The notes under the pieces were generated by a model. The model saw nothing but the letters and a program-made list of their open reading frames with translations, searched no databases and had not been told where the DNA came from. Of a stretch of 23,003 nucleotides of DNA, positions 8,844 to 14,806 are shown piece after piece; the first letter of the stretch is position 1; each line of letters opens with the position of its first letter. The stretch is from JBAZGH01 sp041652935 (lineage in GTDB: Bacteria > Patescibacteriota > Patescibacteriia > Patescibacteriales > XYC2-FULL-47-12). The stretch spans positions 1 through 23,003 of the forward strand of contig JBAZGH010000014.1 of assembly GCA_041652935.1 (NCBI GenBank), written 5' to 3'. Made by a program: the position numbers and the translations under genes.

Positions 8844-9048
8844 TAGAAACATCGCTCTACATATCAAAAAACAGTTACGATCCTTTAATGCGAATTCGTC
8901 ATACGGATTTAAAGATACTCAGATGAATGCGAATGCCGCGAATAACAATTTGCAGTATTCGCATTCATCTGCGTCGGAATAAACCCGTGCAGAGAATTAG
9001 AATTAAAGGTTTGGCGGAATTATAAATCCGTATAAAGAAAATTGAACT
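8844..9048 (+). repeat. Stop-to-start intergenic repeat, copy A (205 nt)
   Basis: It fills the rpsS-rplV junction from the base after the stop to the base before the ATG. The left end is TAGAAACATCG. CCTTTAATGCGAATTCG (8882-8898) is one outer arm, with AATTAAAGG (9001-9009) in the other. A central hairpin has AGATGAATGCGAAT (8921-8934) pairing perfectly with ATTCGCATTCATCT (8957-8970). The right end has CGGAATT...AATCCG (9015-9030), TATAAA at 9031 and TTGAAC before the ATG. Homologous copies lie at 10888-10999, 11877-12101 and 13672-13880. Confidence 0.85.
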
Positions 9049-9669
9049 ATGCAGACATCAGCAAAAGCAAAATACATAAGAATATCACCCAAGAAAATTC
9101 GCTTGGTGGTTGATGTTGTCCGAGGAATGAAAACGGAAAAAGCAATAGAAGCTTTAAAGTTTATGAATAAAAGATCGGCCAAGCCGGTAATGAAGCTGAT
9201 AAATTCCGCCATAGCCAATGCTGAGCATAATTTTGAGCTGGACAAGGACAATTTATTTATTAAGGAAATAAGAGTTGATGAAGCCCCTACCCTAAAGCGC
9301 TGGATGCCGCGGGCGCATGGAAGAGCGACTACTATCAGGAAAAGGAACAGCCATATTAATTTAATTTTATCAGAAATTAAAGACAGCGGAGAAAAAGAGG
9401 GTAGGAAACAGGAGGCAGATGCTCCTGTTAAGCTTGGAGATATGGGCAAAAAAGAAAAAGAGGAGGCAAAGAAAGAAATTAAACAAGAGAAGAAGGGGGA
9501 AGCGAAAAAAGAAAAAGCGGATATTTTTGATGAAGATAATAAAAATAAATCACAGGAAGTCATGAAAGAAATTAATGATCCCCGCCGTGAAGGTCGAGGC
9601 GGACATGCCAGAGCTGAGGGCGGTAAAAGGGGTTTTTCTTCAAAGATTTTCAGGAGAAAGAGCGGATAA
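9049..9669 (+). CDS. rplV: 50S ribosomal protein L22 with long charged C-terminal tail
   Basis: L22 (uL22) contacts all 23S domains and its beta-hairpin forms part of the exit-tunnel constriction. The core is residues 1-110 (KYIRISPKKIRLVVDVVRG, ALKFMNKRSAKPVMKLINSA, VDEAPTLKRWMPRAHGRATTIRKRNSHI). Residues 111-206 are a lysine/glutamate-rich low-complexity tail (KKEKEEAKKEIKQEKKGEAKK) with an arginine/glycine-rich end, nearly doubling the family's ~110 residues. The tail is in frame with clean codons, so no frameshift is suggested. The upstream leader is the right end of repeat copy A and has no Shine-Dalgarno. Confidence 0.96.
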   Translation: MQTSAKAKYIRISPKKIRLVVDVVRGMKTEKAIEALKFMNKRSAKPVMKLINSAIANAEHNFELDKDNLFIKEIRVDEAPTLKRWMPRAHGRATTIRKRNSHINLILSEIKDSGEKEGRKQEADAPVKLGDMGKKEKEEAKKEIKQEKKGEAKKEKADIFDEDNKNKSQEVMKEINDPRREGRGGHARAEGGKRGFSSKIFRRKSG

Positions 9670-9705
9670 ACAGTAAAAAAGTTCATAAAGTTTAAATTAA
9701 TTAAT

Positions 9706-10392
9706 ATGGGACAAAAAGTGCATCCAAAAATTTTTCGAACTGGAATAATCTACAGCTGGCCGTCTAAATGGTTTAGCAACAGGGGCAGTTTTGCTGAGAA
9801 ATTAAAGCAGGATACCAGTATACGAAAATACATAACAAAGAAAATGCGGGAAGCCGGCGTTGATAGGGTTGATATTGAAAGGAGCGCGCACAGAATAGTT
9901 GTTGCCGTTTATACCGCAAAACCGGGCTTGGTTATAGGCCGGGGCGGAACCGGAGCTGATGATTTAAAAAAAGACATTAAGAGCAGGTTTCTGCCGAAAT
10001 ACAGGTTGAGCGATATCAATTTAAATATAAATGAGGTTGACCGGCCGAGCTTATCATCCCAGATAGTGATGCAGTCAATGATAATAGACCTGGAAAAAAG
10101 AATGCCTTTTAAAAGAGTAATGAAGCAAGCTGTCCAGCGAACCCAGCGCGCAGGAGCATTGGGAGTTAAGGTTATGGTAAAGGGGCGCTTGGGCGGAGCT
10201 GAAATTGCCCGGTCAGAAAAAATTGTAGCCGGTAAAATACCGTTGCACACATTAAGAGCTGATATCAGCTACTCCAGAGGAGTAGCCAGAACTACCTACG
10301 GAGCGATAGGAGTTAAAGTTTGGATATATAGAGGCGAAATTTTTTCTAAAGAAGATGAAAAAACAGGAGAAATTGTCGGCGGTAATAGATAA
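9706..10392 (+). CDS. rpsC: 30S ribosomal protein S3
   Basis: S3 (uS3) lines the mRNA entry channel. The 228 residues are near the usual length. It starts MGQKVHPKIFRTG; the KH domain carries VIGRGGTGADDLKKDI (GRGG at 78-81), and the C-terminal domain has GRLGGAEIARSEK, GKIPLHTLRADISYS and TTYGAIGVKVWIYRGE. The stop is followed by an 89-nt gap filled by an AT-rich palindrome, then rplP. Confidence 0.98.
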   Translation: MGQKVHPKIFRTGIIYSWPSKWFSNRGSFAEKLKQDTSIRKYITKKMREAGVDRVDIERSAHRIVVAVYTAKPGLVIGRGGTGADDLKKDIKSRFLPKYRLSDINLNINEVDRPSLSSQIVMQSMIIDLEKRMPFKRVMKQAVQRTQRAGALGVKVMVKGRLGGAEIARSEKIVAGKIPLHTLRADISYSRGVARTTYGAIGVKVWIYRGEIFSKEDEKTGEIVGGNR

Positions 10393-10394
10393 AA

Positions 10395-10480
10395 GATAAA
10401 AAACAGATGCTTAGCTAATTAGTTTATTAGTTAATACAAAAAAACTAAGCAACTAATTAGCTAAGCAACTAATTAATTAA
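10395..10480. repeat. AT-rich word-palindrome before rplP, 16-nt tandem period
   Basis: The left arm (GCTTAGCTAATTAGTTTATT and AGTTAAT) is complementary to a right arm holding two tandem 16-nt units, CTAAGCAACTAATTAG and CTAAGCAACTAATTAA. It ends close to the rplP ATG. The word content differs from the palindrome before rplD, but the period and layout are the same. Confidence 0.7.
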
Positions 10481-10481
10481 A

Positions 10482-10886
10482 ATGTTAGCACCAAAGAAGA
10501 CAAAACATAGAAAATATTTTCAAATAAAGCCCAAGGGCAAGAGCGCGCGCGGAAATGAAATAAGTTTCGGCAGTTTTGGCATGAAAGCTTTAGAATCGCA
10601 CTGGATAACCGCCCGCCAGATAGAATCAGCCCGCCGGGTAATGACAAAATATATGCAACGCGGCGGAAAAATGTGGATTAGAATTTTCCCCGATTTAGTA
10701 GTTACTAAAAAGAGCGGCGAAATTCCTATGGGAAAGGGAAAGGGCGACCCCGACCATTTTGTGGCGGTAGTGGAAAGAGGAAGGGTATTGTTTGAACTTG
10801 AAGGCATAAAAGAAGATATTGCGAAACAAGCTGTCCAGTTAGCGGGATATAAATTGCCGATCAAGATAAAGTTTATAAAGAAGTAA
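10482..10886 (+). CDS. rplP: 50S ribosomal protein L16
   Basis: L16 (uL16) helps form the A-site region of the 50S and is a late-assembly protein. The 134 residues match the family. MLAPKKTKHRKYFQ at the start, FGSFGMKALESHWITARQIESARRV, RGGKMWIRIFPD, PMGKGKGDPDHFVAVV and the QLAGYKLPIKIKFI end are all typical. It starts with ATG after an A-rich leader and stops with TAA one base before repeat copy B. Confidence 0.98.
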   Translation: MLAPKKTKHRKYFQIKPKGKSARGNEISFGSFGMKALESHWITARQIESARRVMTKYMQRGGKMWIRIFPDLVVTKKSGEIPMGKGKGDPDHFVAVVERGRVLFELEGIKEDIAKQAVQLAGYKLPIKIKFIKK

Positions 10887-10887
10887 A

Positions 10888-10999
10888 TAGAAACATCGTT
10901 TTATTTATCTAAAATAGTTGTGGGTAAATCAAGAGAAGTATAAAATATTCGAATTAATGTTTTGGCGGACTAATCAGTCCGTATAAAGAAACTTGAACT
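10888..10999 (+). repeat. Stop-to-start intergenic repeat, copy B (112 nt, lacks central hairpin)
   Basis: It fills the rplP-rpmC junction apart from one base. The left end TAGAAACATCGTTTTATTTA and the right end (GAATTAAT, then GTTTTGGCGGACTAATCAGT) match the other copies. The GATGAATGCGAAT palindrome and most outer arm sequence are missing. The 3' hairpin is the cleanest of all: CGGACT (10966-10971) with AGTCCG (10976-10981), loop AATC, followed by TATAAA at 10982 and CTTGAAC. Confidence 0.8.
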
Positions 11000-11209
11000 A
11001 TGGATATAAAAGAATTAAAAAATAAATCAATAAAAGAGCTCCATAAGCTATTGGCGGACAACCGCAATAGATTGCGGGAGCTGCGTTTTAAGGATGGAGC
11101 CAAGCAGTTAAAAAATGTGCGCGATATCAGAAATTTAAAAAAAGAAATAGCGCAGATTTTAACTTTATTAAATAATAAGAAAAACGTAAAAGATATAAAA
11201 GTTGAATAA
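11000..11209 (+). CDS. rpmC: 50S ribosomal protein L29
   Basis: L29 (uL29) lies near the tunnel exit beside L23. At 69 residues it has the normal size and is predicted as two long helices: MDIKELKNKSIKELHKLLADNRNRLRELRF, then KNVRDIRNLKKEIAQILTLL. The position between rplP and rpsQ is canonical. The leader is the right end of repeat copy B and has no Shine-Dalgarno. Confidence 0.96.
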   Translation: MDIKELKNKSIKELHKLLADNRNRLRELRFKDGAKQLKNVRDIRNLKKEIAQILTLLNNKKNVKDIKVE

Positions 11210-11219
11210 TTAAATAAAT

Positions 11220-11489
11220 ATGGAAGACAAAAAAGAAGATAAAAAAATTATTAAAAAGAAAATCTTGAGAAAATTTCAGGGCGTGGTTGTTAGCGACAAG
11301 ATGGATAAAACCATCGTGGTTAAAGTTGACCGTATTAAACAGCATCCGAAATACCACAAAAGTTTTATTATGAGCAAGAAATATAAAGTGCATGATGAAA
11401 GGGGCCAATACAAAGAAGGCGATAAAGTTGAATTCGCGCAGTGCCGGCCGTTAAGCAAGGATAAAAGATGGCGCGCGCTTTATAAATAA
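11220..11489 (+). CDS. rpsQ: 30S ribosomal protein S17
   Basis: S17 (uS17) is an OB-fold primary binder of the 16S 5' domain. The core (FQGVVVSDKMDKTIVVKVDRIKQHPKYHK...YKVHDERGQYKEGDKVEFAQCRPLSKDKRWRALYK) follows a short lysine-rich N-terminal extension of about 17 residues. Total 89 residues, within the family range. It lies ten bases after rpmC, with no Shine-Dalgarno before the ATG. Confidence 0.97.
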   Translation: MEDKKEDKKIIKKKILRKFQGVVVSDKMDKTIVVKVDRIKQHPKYHKSFIMSKKYKVHDERGQYKEGDKVEFAQCRPLSKDKRWRALYK

Positions 11490-11504
11490 AGACCTAATAC
11501 CAAT

Positions 11505-11876
11505 ATGATTCAAATGCAAACAATGTTAAAATTAGCCGATAATACAGGCGCAAAGAGGGTGCAATGCATCAAGGTTTTGGGCGGAAATAAAAAGCGCTAT
11601 GCCAGAATCGGCGACATTATTACCGTTGCGGTCAAAGAAGCCGTTCCGCACAGCATGGTTAAAAAGGGCGATGTTTTACCGGCGGTAATTGTCCGAACCA
11701 GAAAAGAAATAAAGCGCAAAGACGGCGTCTGCCTTCGTTTTGATGAAAACGCCTGCGTAATAATTGATAAGAAAAACAAAGAGCCGAAGGGCACCCGCAT
11801 TTTCGGGCCGGTAGCCAGGGAATTGCGCGATCGAGGTTATAACAAGATTATATCGCTGGCGCCGGAAGTTTTGTAG
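11505..11876 (+). CDS. rplN: 50S ribosomal protein L14
   Basis: L14 (uL14) sits at the subunit interface (bridges B5/B8) with L19. The 123 residues match the family: MIQMQTMLKLADNTGAKRVQCIKVLGG, YARIGDIITVAVKEAVPHSMVKKGDV, RTRKEIKRKDGVCLRFDENACVII and GTRIFGPVARELRDRGYNKIISLAPEVL. It stops with TAG, followed directly by a second in-frame TAG that begins repeat copy C. Confidence 0.98.
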   Translation: MIQMQTMLKLADNTGAKRVQCIKVLGGNKKRYARIGDIITVAVKEAVPHSMVKKGDVLPAVIVRTRKEIKRKDGVCLRFDENACVIIDKKNKEPKGTRIFGPVARELRDRGYNKIISLAPEVL

Positions 11877-12101
11877 TAGAAATATCGCCATACCTATCTA
11901 AAACAGTTACGATTCTTTAATTCGAATTCGTTATACGTATCTAACAGGACGTGCAACTATCCGAATGCCCCAAATACTATTTATTCATCTTTAAATAGAA
12001 TTTGCGGCATTCGCATTCATCCGAGTCATTATAGATAAGTACAACGAATTCGAATTAAAGGTTTGGCGAATTAATAAGTCCATATAAATTATCTTGAACA
12101 T
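11877..12101 (+). repeat. Stop-to-start intergenic repeat, copy C (225 nt)
   Basis: It fills the rplN-rplX junction completely. This copy shows the folding best: CTTTAATTCGAATTCG (11915-11930) is an exact complement of CGAATTCGAATTAAAG (12045-12060). Inside, CGAATGCC (11962-11969) pairs with GGCATTCG (12006-12013) and CAAAT with ATTTG. The 3' small hairpin has decayed (GGCGAATTAATAAGTCC), but TATAAA (12083-12088) and TTGAAC before the ATG are kept. Confidence 0.85.
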
Positions 12102-12440
12102 ATGAAGATAAAAACAGGAGATAAAATTAAAATAATAGCAGGAAAAGATAAGGGTAAGACCGGAAAGGTGTTGCAGGTTTTTCCATCCCGAAATTTAATA
12201 AGCGTTGAGGGTAGAAATTTATTGATCAAGCATTTACGTCCTCGCCGGGAAGGAGAAAAGGGGCAGAGAGTTGAATTTCCAGCTCCATTTAATGCTTCAA
12301 ACGCAATGTTAATTTGTCAGAAATGCGGTAAAGATGCTAAGGTAGGTTATAAGATTATTGAAAACGCAGGCGCGGAGGGCGCCAAAAAGCAAAAAAGAAA
12401 ATCAAGAGTTTGCAAAGAATGCAAGCAGATAATAGATTAA
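12102..12440 (+). CDS. rplX: 50S ribosomal protein L24, zinc-binding form
   Basis: L24 (uL24) is an assembly initiator that binds near the tunnel exit. The KOW segment is at the N-terminus (KIKTGDKIKIIAGKDKGKTGKVLQVFPSRN). Cys72-x2-Cys75 (CQKC) and Cys104-x2-Cys107 (CKEC) make a likely zinc site, found in some L24 proteins. The 112 residues are slightly longer than average. It follows repeat copy C and is only one base ahead of the rplE start codon. Confidence 0.97.
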   Translation: MKIKTGDKIKIIAGKDKGKTGKVLQVFPSRNLISVEGRNLLIKHLRPRREGEKGQRVEFPAPFNASNAMLICQKCGKDAKVGYKIIENAGAEGAKKQKRKSRVCKECKQIID

Positions 12441-12441
12441 T

Positions 12442-13020
12442 ATGAGGATAAAAGAATTATACCAAAAAGAAATATTGCCGAAGATGAAAGAGAAATTCGG
12501 ATATAAGAATAAAATGGCCGTCCCTAAAATAATCAAGGTTACGGTTAATGTCGGCGTGGGAAGATTTTCCAAAGAAGAAGATTATTTAAAAGAAGCGGAA
12601 AACACCCTGATAAATATAACAGGTCAGAGGCCGGTCAGGGTAAAAGCCAAAAAATCCATCTCCGCTTTTAAAATCAGGGAAGGGATGATAGTCGGCATAA
12701 AAGTAACCTTAAGGAAGCAGAAGATGAATGATTTTATTGAAAAACTAGTTAATATAACTTTTCCCCGCAGTAAGGATTTTCGCGGCTTGTCTGCGAAAGG
12801 AATGGACCGCCGGGGTAATTTTTCCATTGGCTTGAAAGAGCATTTAGCTTTTCCCGAAATTCATCCAGATGCTGTTGATAAAATTCATGGTTTGGAAATA
12901 TGCATATCCACTACCGCTAAAACTAAAGAAGAGGGGCTGGAGTTATTAAAACTGGCAGGATTTCCGTTTAAGAAAGAGGAACCAGCTTCCGCTAAAGTTC
13001 CGGCGGATAGGCAAAAATAA
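12442..13020 (+). CDS. rplE: 50S ribosomal protein L5 with repeat-derived C-terminus
   Basis: L5 (uL5) binds 5S rRNA in the central protuberance. The core is complete (KMAVPKIIKVTVNVGVGRFSKE, GQRPVRVKAKKSISAFKIREGMIVGIKVTLR, FPRSKDFRGLSAKGMDRRGNFSIGLKEHLAFPEI, TTAKTKEEGLELLKLAGFPF). The last ~13 residues (EPASAKVPADRQK) extend past the usual L5 end and are encoded by a short palindrome (12985-13012) related to the one in the rplC tail. Total 192 residues against a usual ~180. It begins one base after the rplX stop, without Shine-Dalgarno. Confidence 0.97.
   Translation: MRIKELYQKEILPKMKEKFGYKNKMAVPKIIKVTVNVGVGRFSKEEDYLKEAENTLINITGQRPVRVKAKKSISAFKIREGMIVGIKVTLRKQKMNDFIEKLVNITFPRSKDFRGLSAKGMDRRGNFSIGLKEHLAFPEIHPDAVDKIHGLEICISTTAKTKEEGLELLKLAGFPFKKEEPASAKVPADRQK
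12985..13012 (+). repeat. Short palindrome inside rplE, encoding the L5 tail
   Basis: TCCGC and GCGGA flank TAAAGTTCCG. It is read in frame as ASAKVPADR, parallel to SSAKATEDK in L3, and lies just before the stop. It shares the (C/T)AAAG(C/T)T centre with the copies at 6331-6357 and 602-632 while the arms differ and still pair. Confidence 0.75.
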
Positions 13021-13040
13021 TAAATTAATTAATATTAAAT

Positions 13041-13226
13041 ATGGCAACTAAAGCGCAAATATCAAAATCCAATAAGCATCCGAAGTATTCAAGCCGGATT
13101 GTTAATCGTTGCTGGCGCTGCGGCAGAAAGCACGGCTATATGCGGGATTTTAAATTGTGCCGCATTTGCTTCAGGGAGCTGGCCAATAACGCCGATATTC
13201 CCGGAATAAAGAAGTCATCATGGTAA
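13041..13226 (+). CDS. rpsZ: 30S ribosomal protein S14, zinc-binding (type Z)
   Basis: S14 (uS14) is a late-assembly 30S head protein. This is the short C+ form: 61 residues with Cys24-x2-Cys27 (CWRC) and Cys40-x2-Cys43 (CRIC), forming a zinc ribbon, and the family end ADIPGIKKSSW. It may be annotated as rpsN in other systems. It sits in its canonical place between rplE and rpsH, with an AT-only leader. Confidence 0.97.
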   Translation: MATKAQISKSNKHPKYSSRIVNRCWRCGRKHGYMRDFKLCRICFRELANNADIPGIKKSSW

Positions 13227-13269
13227 TAAAATAAAAATAATATAAAAGTAATATAATTTATTAAAAACT

Positions 13270-13671
13270 ATGACAGATCCAATATCAGACATGCTAACAA
13301 GAATAAGGAATGCCCAGGCAGTTAAGAAAACTGAAGTGGTTTTGCCGTTTTCCAAATTTAAATATAATTTAGCCCAGCTGTTAGTAAAAGAGGGCTGGCT
13401 GCTTGATGCGGAAAAAATCAGCAAGGGGGAAAAGAGCGCTTTTGATGAAATCAGGATTAAGTTAAAGTACAAAAACAATGGCAAGCCGTTTATTTTAAGT
13501 TTAGAGAAAATAAGCAAGCCGGGACGGAGAGTGTACGCCGATTATAATAATCTGCCCTACGTTTTAAATAATTTTGGAATTGCCGTAATTTCTACGTCAA
13601 AGGGGCTGATGAGCAATAAGAAAGCTTACAAAGAAAAAATCGGAGGAGAGATTATTTGTGAAATCTATTAG
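13270..13671 (+). CDS. rpsH: 30S ribosomal protein S8
   Basis: S8 (uS8) binds helix 21 of 16S rRNA; in E. coli it represses the spc operon by binding mRNA near rplE. The 133 residues start TDPISDMLTRIRNAQAV and have KFKYNLAQLLVKEGWL, KISKPGRRVYA and the STSKGLMSNKKAYKEKIGGEIICEIY end. It stops with TAG followed by an in-frame TAG that begins repeat copy D. Confidence 0.97.
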   Translation: MTDPISDMLTRIRNAQAVKKTEVVLPFSKFKYNLAQLLVKEGWLLDAEKISKGEKSAFDEIRIKLKYKNNGKPFILSLEKISKPGRRVYADYNNLPYVLNNFGIAVISTSKGLMSNKKAYKEKIGGEIICEIY

Positions 13672-13880
13672 TAGAAGTATCGTTTTACTTACTTAAAACA
13701 GTTGCGATCCTTTAATGCGAATTCGCTGTACGGATAAAAAAATACTCAGATGAATGCGAATGCCTCAAATAATAATATTCGCGGCATTCGCATTCATCTA
13801 GGAACTTATTGGTATGTACAAAGTATTTGCATTAATGGTTTGGCGGACTAGTTAGTCCGTATAAAGAAACTTGAATACAT
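13672..13880 (+). repeat. Stop-to-start intergenic repeat, copy D (209 nt)
   Basis: It fills the rpsH-rplF junction completely. The central hairpin has the longest perfect stem: AGATGAATGCGAATGCC (13748-13764) pairs over 17 bp with GGCATTCGCATTCATCT (13783-13799). The 3' hairpin CGGACT/AGTCCG is at 13844-13859 with loop AGTT, followed by TATAAA (13860-13865) and CTTGAA before CATATG. The left end is TAGAAGTATCGTTTTACTTA. Confidence 0.85.
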
Positions 13881-14429
13881 ATGTCACGTTTAGGAAAATT
13901 ACCAATTGAAATACCGGAAAAAACTGAAGTAAAAATTCAGGATGATTTTATAATAATAAGGGGGCCAAGGGGGGAGTTAAAACAGAAATTAAATCCACTG
14001 GCTAAAGTTGAAATAAAGGATAAAGAGATAATAGTTAGCGTAAAGGACGAAAAAGATAAAAAAAGCCGGGCCACATGGGGTTTGTTCCGCCAACTGATAA
14101 ATAATATGGTAACCGGAGTCAATGAACATTTTGAAAAAAAATTAGAGATAAACGGAGTCGGCTATCGCGCTGCCGTATCCGGAAATAATTTAACTTTAAA
14201 TGTCGGTTATTCGCATCCGGTTAACTATAAGCTTCCTGAGGGAATTTACGGCAACGTAGAGAAGAATGTTATCATTATAAGCGGGGCTGATAAGCAGCTG
14301 GTGGGGGAGGCGGCCGCTCAAATAAGAAAAATAAGAAAACCTGAACCGTACAAAGGCAAGGGGATAAAATATATTGACGAAGTAATCAGACGCAAGGTCG
14401 GCAAGGCCGCGGCATCAGGATCTAAATAA
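13881..14429 (+). CDS. rplF: 50S ribosomal protein L6
   Basis: L6 (uL6) sits near the GTPase-associated region and the sarcin-ricin loop. The 182 residues are the expected size. MSRLGKLPIEIPEKTEVKI at the start, VTGVNEHFEKKLEINGVGYRAAV, LNVGYSHPVNYKLPEGI and the conserved IRKIRKPEPYKGKGIKYIDEVIRRKVGKAA end identify it. It is five bases from rplR, so the genes are probably co-translated. Confidence 0.98.
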   Translation: MSRLGKLPIEIPEKTEVKIQDDFIIIRGPRGELKQKLNPLAKVEIKDKEIIVSVKDEKDKKSRATWGLFRQLINNMVTGVNEHFEKKLEINGVGYRAAVSGNNLTLNVGYSHPVNYKLPEGIYGNVEKNVIIISGADKQLVGEAAAQIRKIRKPEPYKGKGIKYIDEVIRRKVGKAAASGSK

Positions 14430-14433
14430 AAAT

Positions 14434-14790
14434 ATGAGTAAAGAACAAAAGAAAATCCAAAAAAACAGGTTGCAGCGTAAAATCAGGACAAGGTCAAAAA
14501 TATCGGGCACGGCAGAATGCCCCCGGTTAAGCATGTTTAAAAGCAATGTTGGTTTTTATATCCAGCTGATAGACGACGATAAAGGAAATACTTTAGCCAG
14601 CGTAAATTTAAAAGAAATAAAAAGCAAGGGAAATAAAACGCAGAATTGTGAAGCTGCCGGAAAATTACTGGCAGAGAAAGCGGTTAAAAAGGGGATTAAG
14701 CGGGCAATTTTTGATAAAGCGGAAAATAAATACCACGGTCGGACAAAGGCGGTTGCCGAGGCGGCGCGCGCGGCCGGTTTAAAAATATAA
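14434..14790 (+). CDS. rplR: 50S ribosomal protein L18
   Basis: L18 (uL18) binds 5S rRNA together with L5. The 118 residues have KKIQKNRLQRKIRTRSKISGTAECPRLSMFKSNVGFYIQLIDDDKGNTLASVN and the conserved C-terminus RAIFDKAENKYHGRTKAVAEAARAAGLKI. Starting with ATG and preceded by an A-rich leader, it lies between rplF and rpsE in standard order. Confidence 0.97.
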   Translation: MSKEQKKIQKNRLQRKIRTRSKISGTAECPRLSMFKSNVGFYIQLIDDDKGNTLASVNLKEIKSKGNKTQNCEAAGKLLAEKAVKKGIKRAIFDKAENKYHGRTKAVAEAARAAGLKI

Positions 14791-14806
14791 GAATATAAAT
14801 AATTAT

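Noticed and set aside
9580..9630. Possible further palindrome in the rplV tail (CCGCCGTGAAGGTCGAGGCG)
   Set aside because: It lacks the CTAAAGCTAC centre shared by the rplC, rplE and 602-632 copies, so I do not assign it to that family.
9003..9686. Long open frame on the minus strand opposite rplV
   Set aside because: It is a shadow of the rplV charged tail; its composition (Ser/Phe/Leu-rich low complexity) reflects complement bias and it has no family signature.
8844..13880. CRISPR array or riboswitch as explanation for the operon repeats
   Set aside because: Copies are separated by whole genes, not spacers, there are no cas genes, and the positions and folding do not match a riboswitch class I know.
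8844..13880. Transposon with a transposase gene
   Set aside because: No transposase or recombinase reading frame is present in the repeats or elsewhere in the window; if mobile, they would be non-autonomous.
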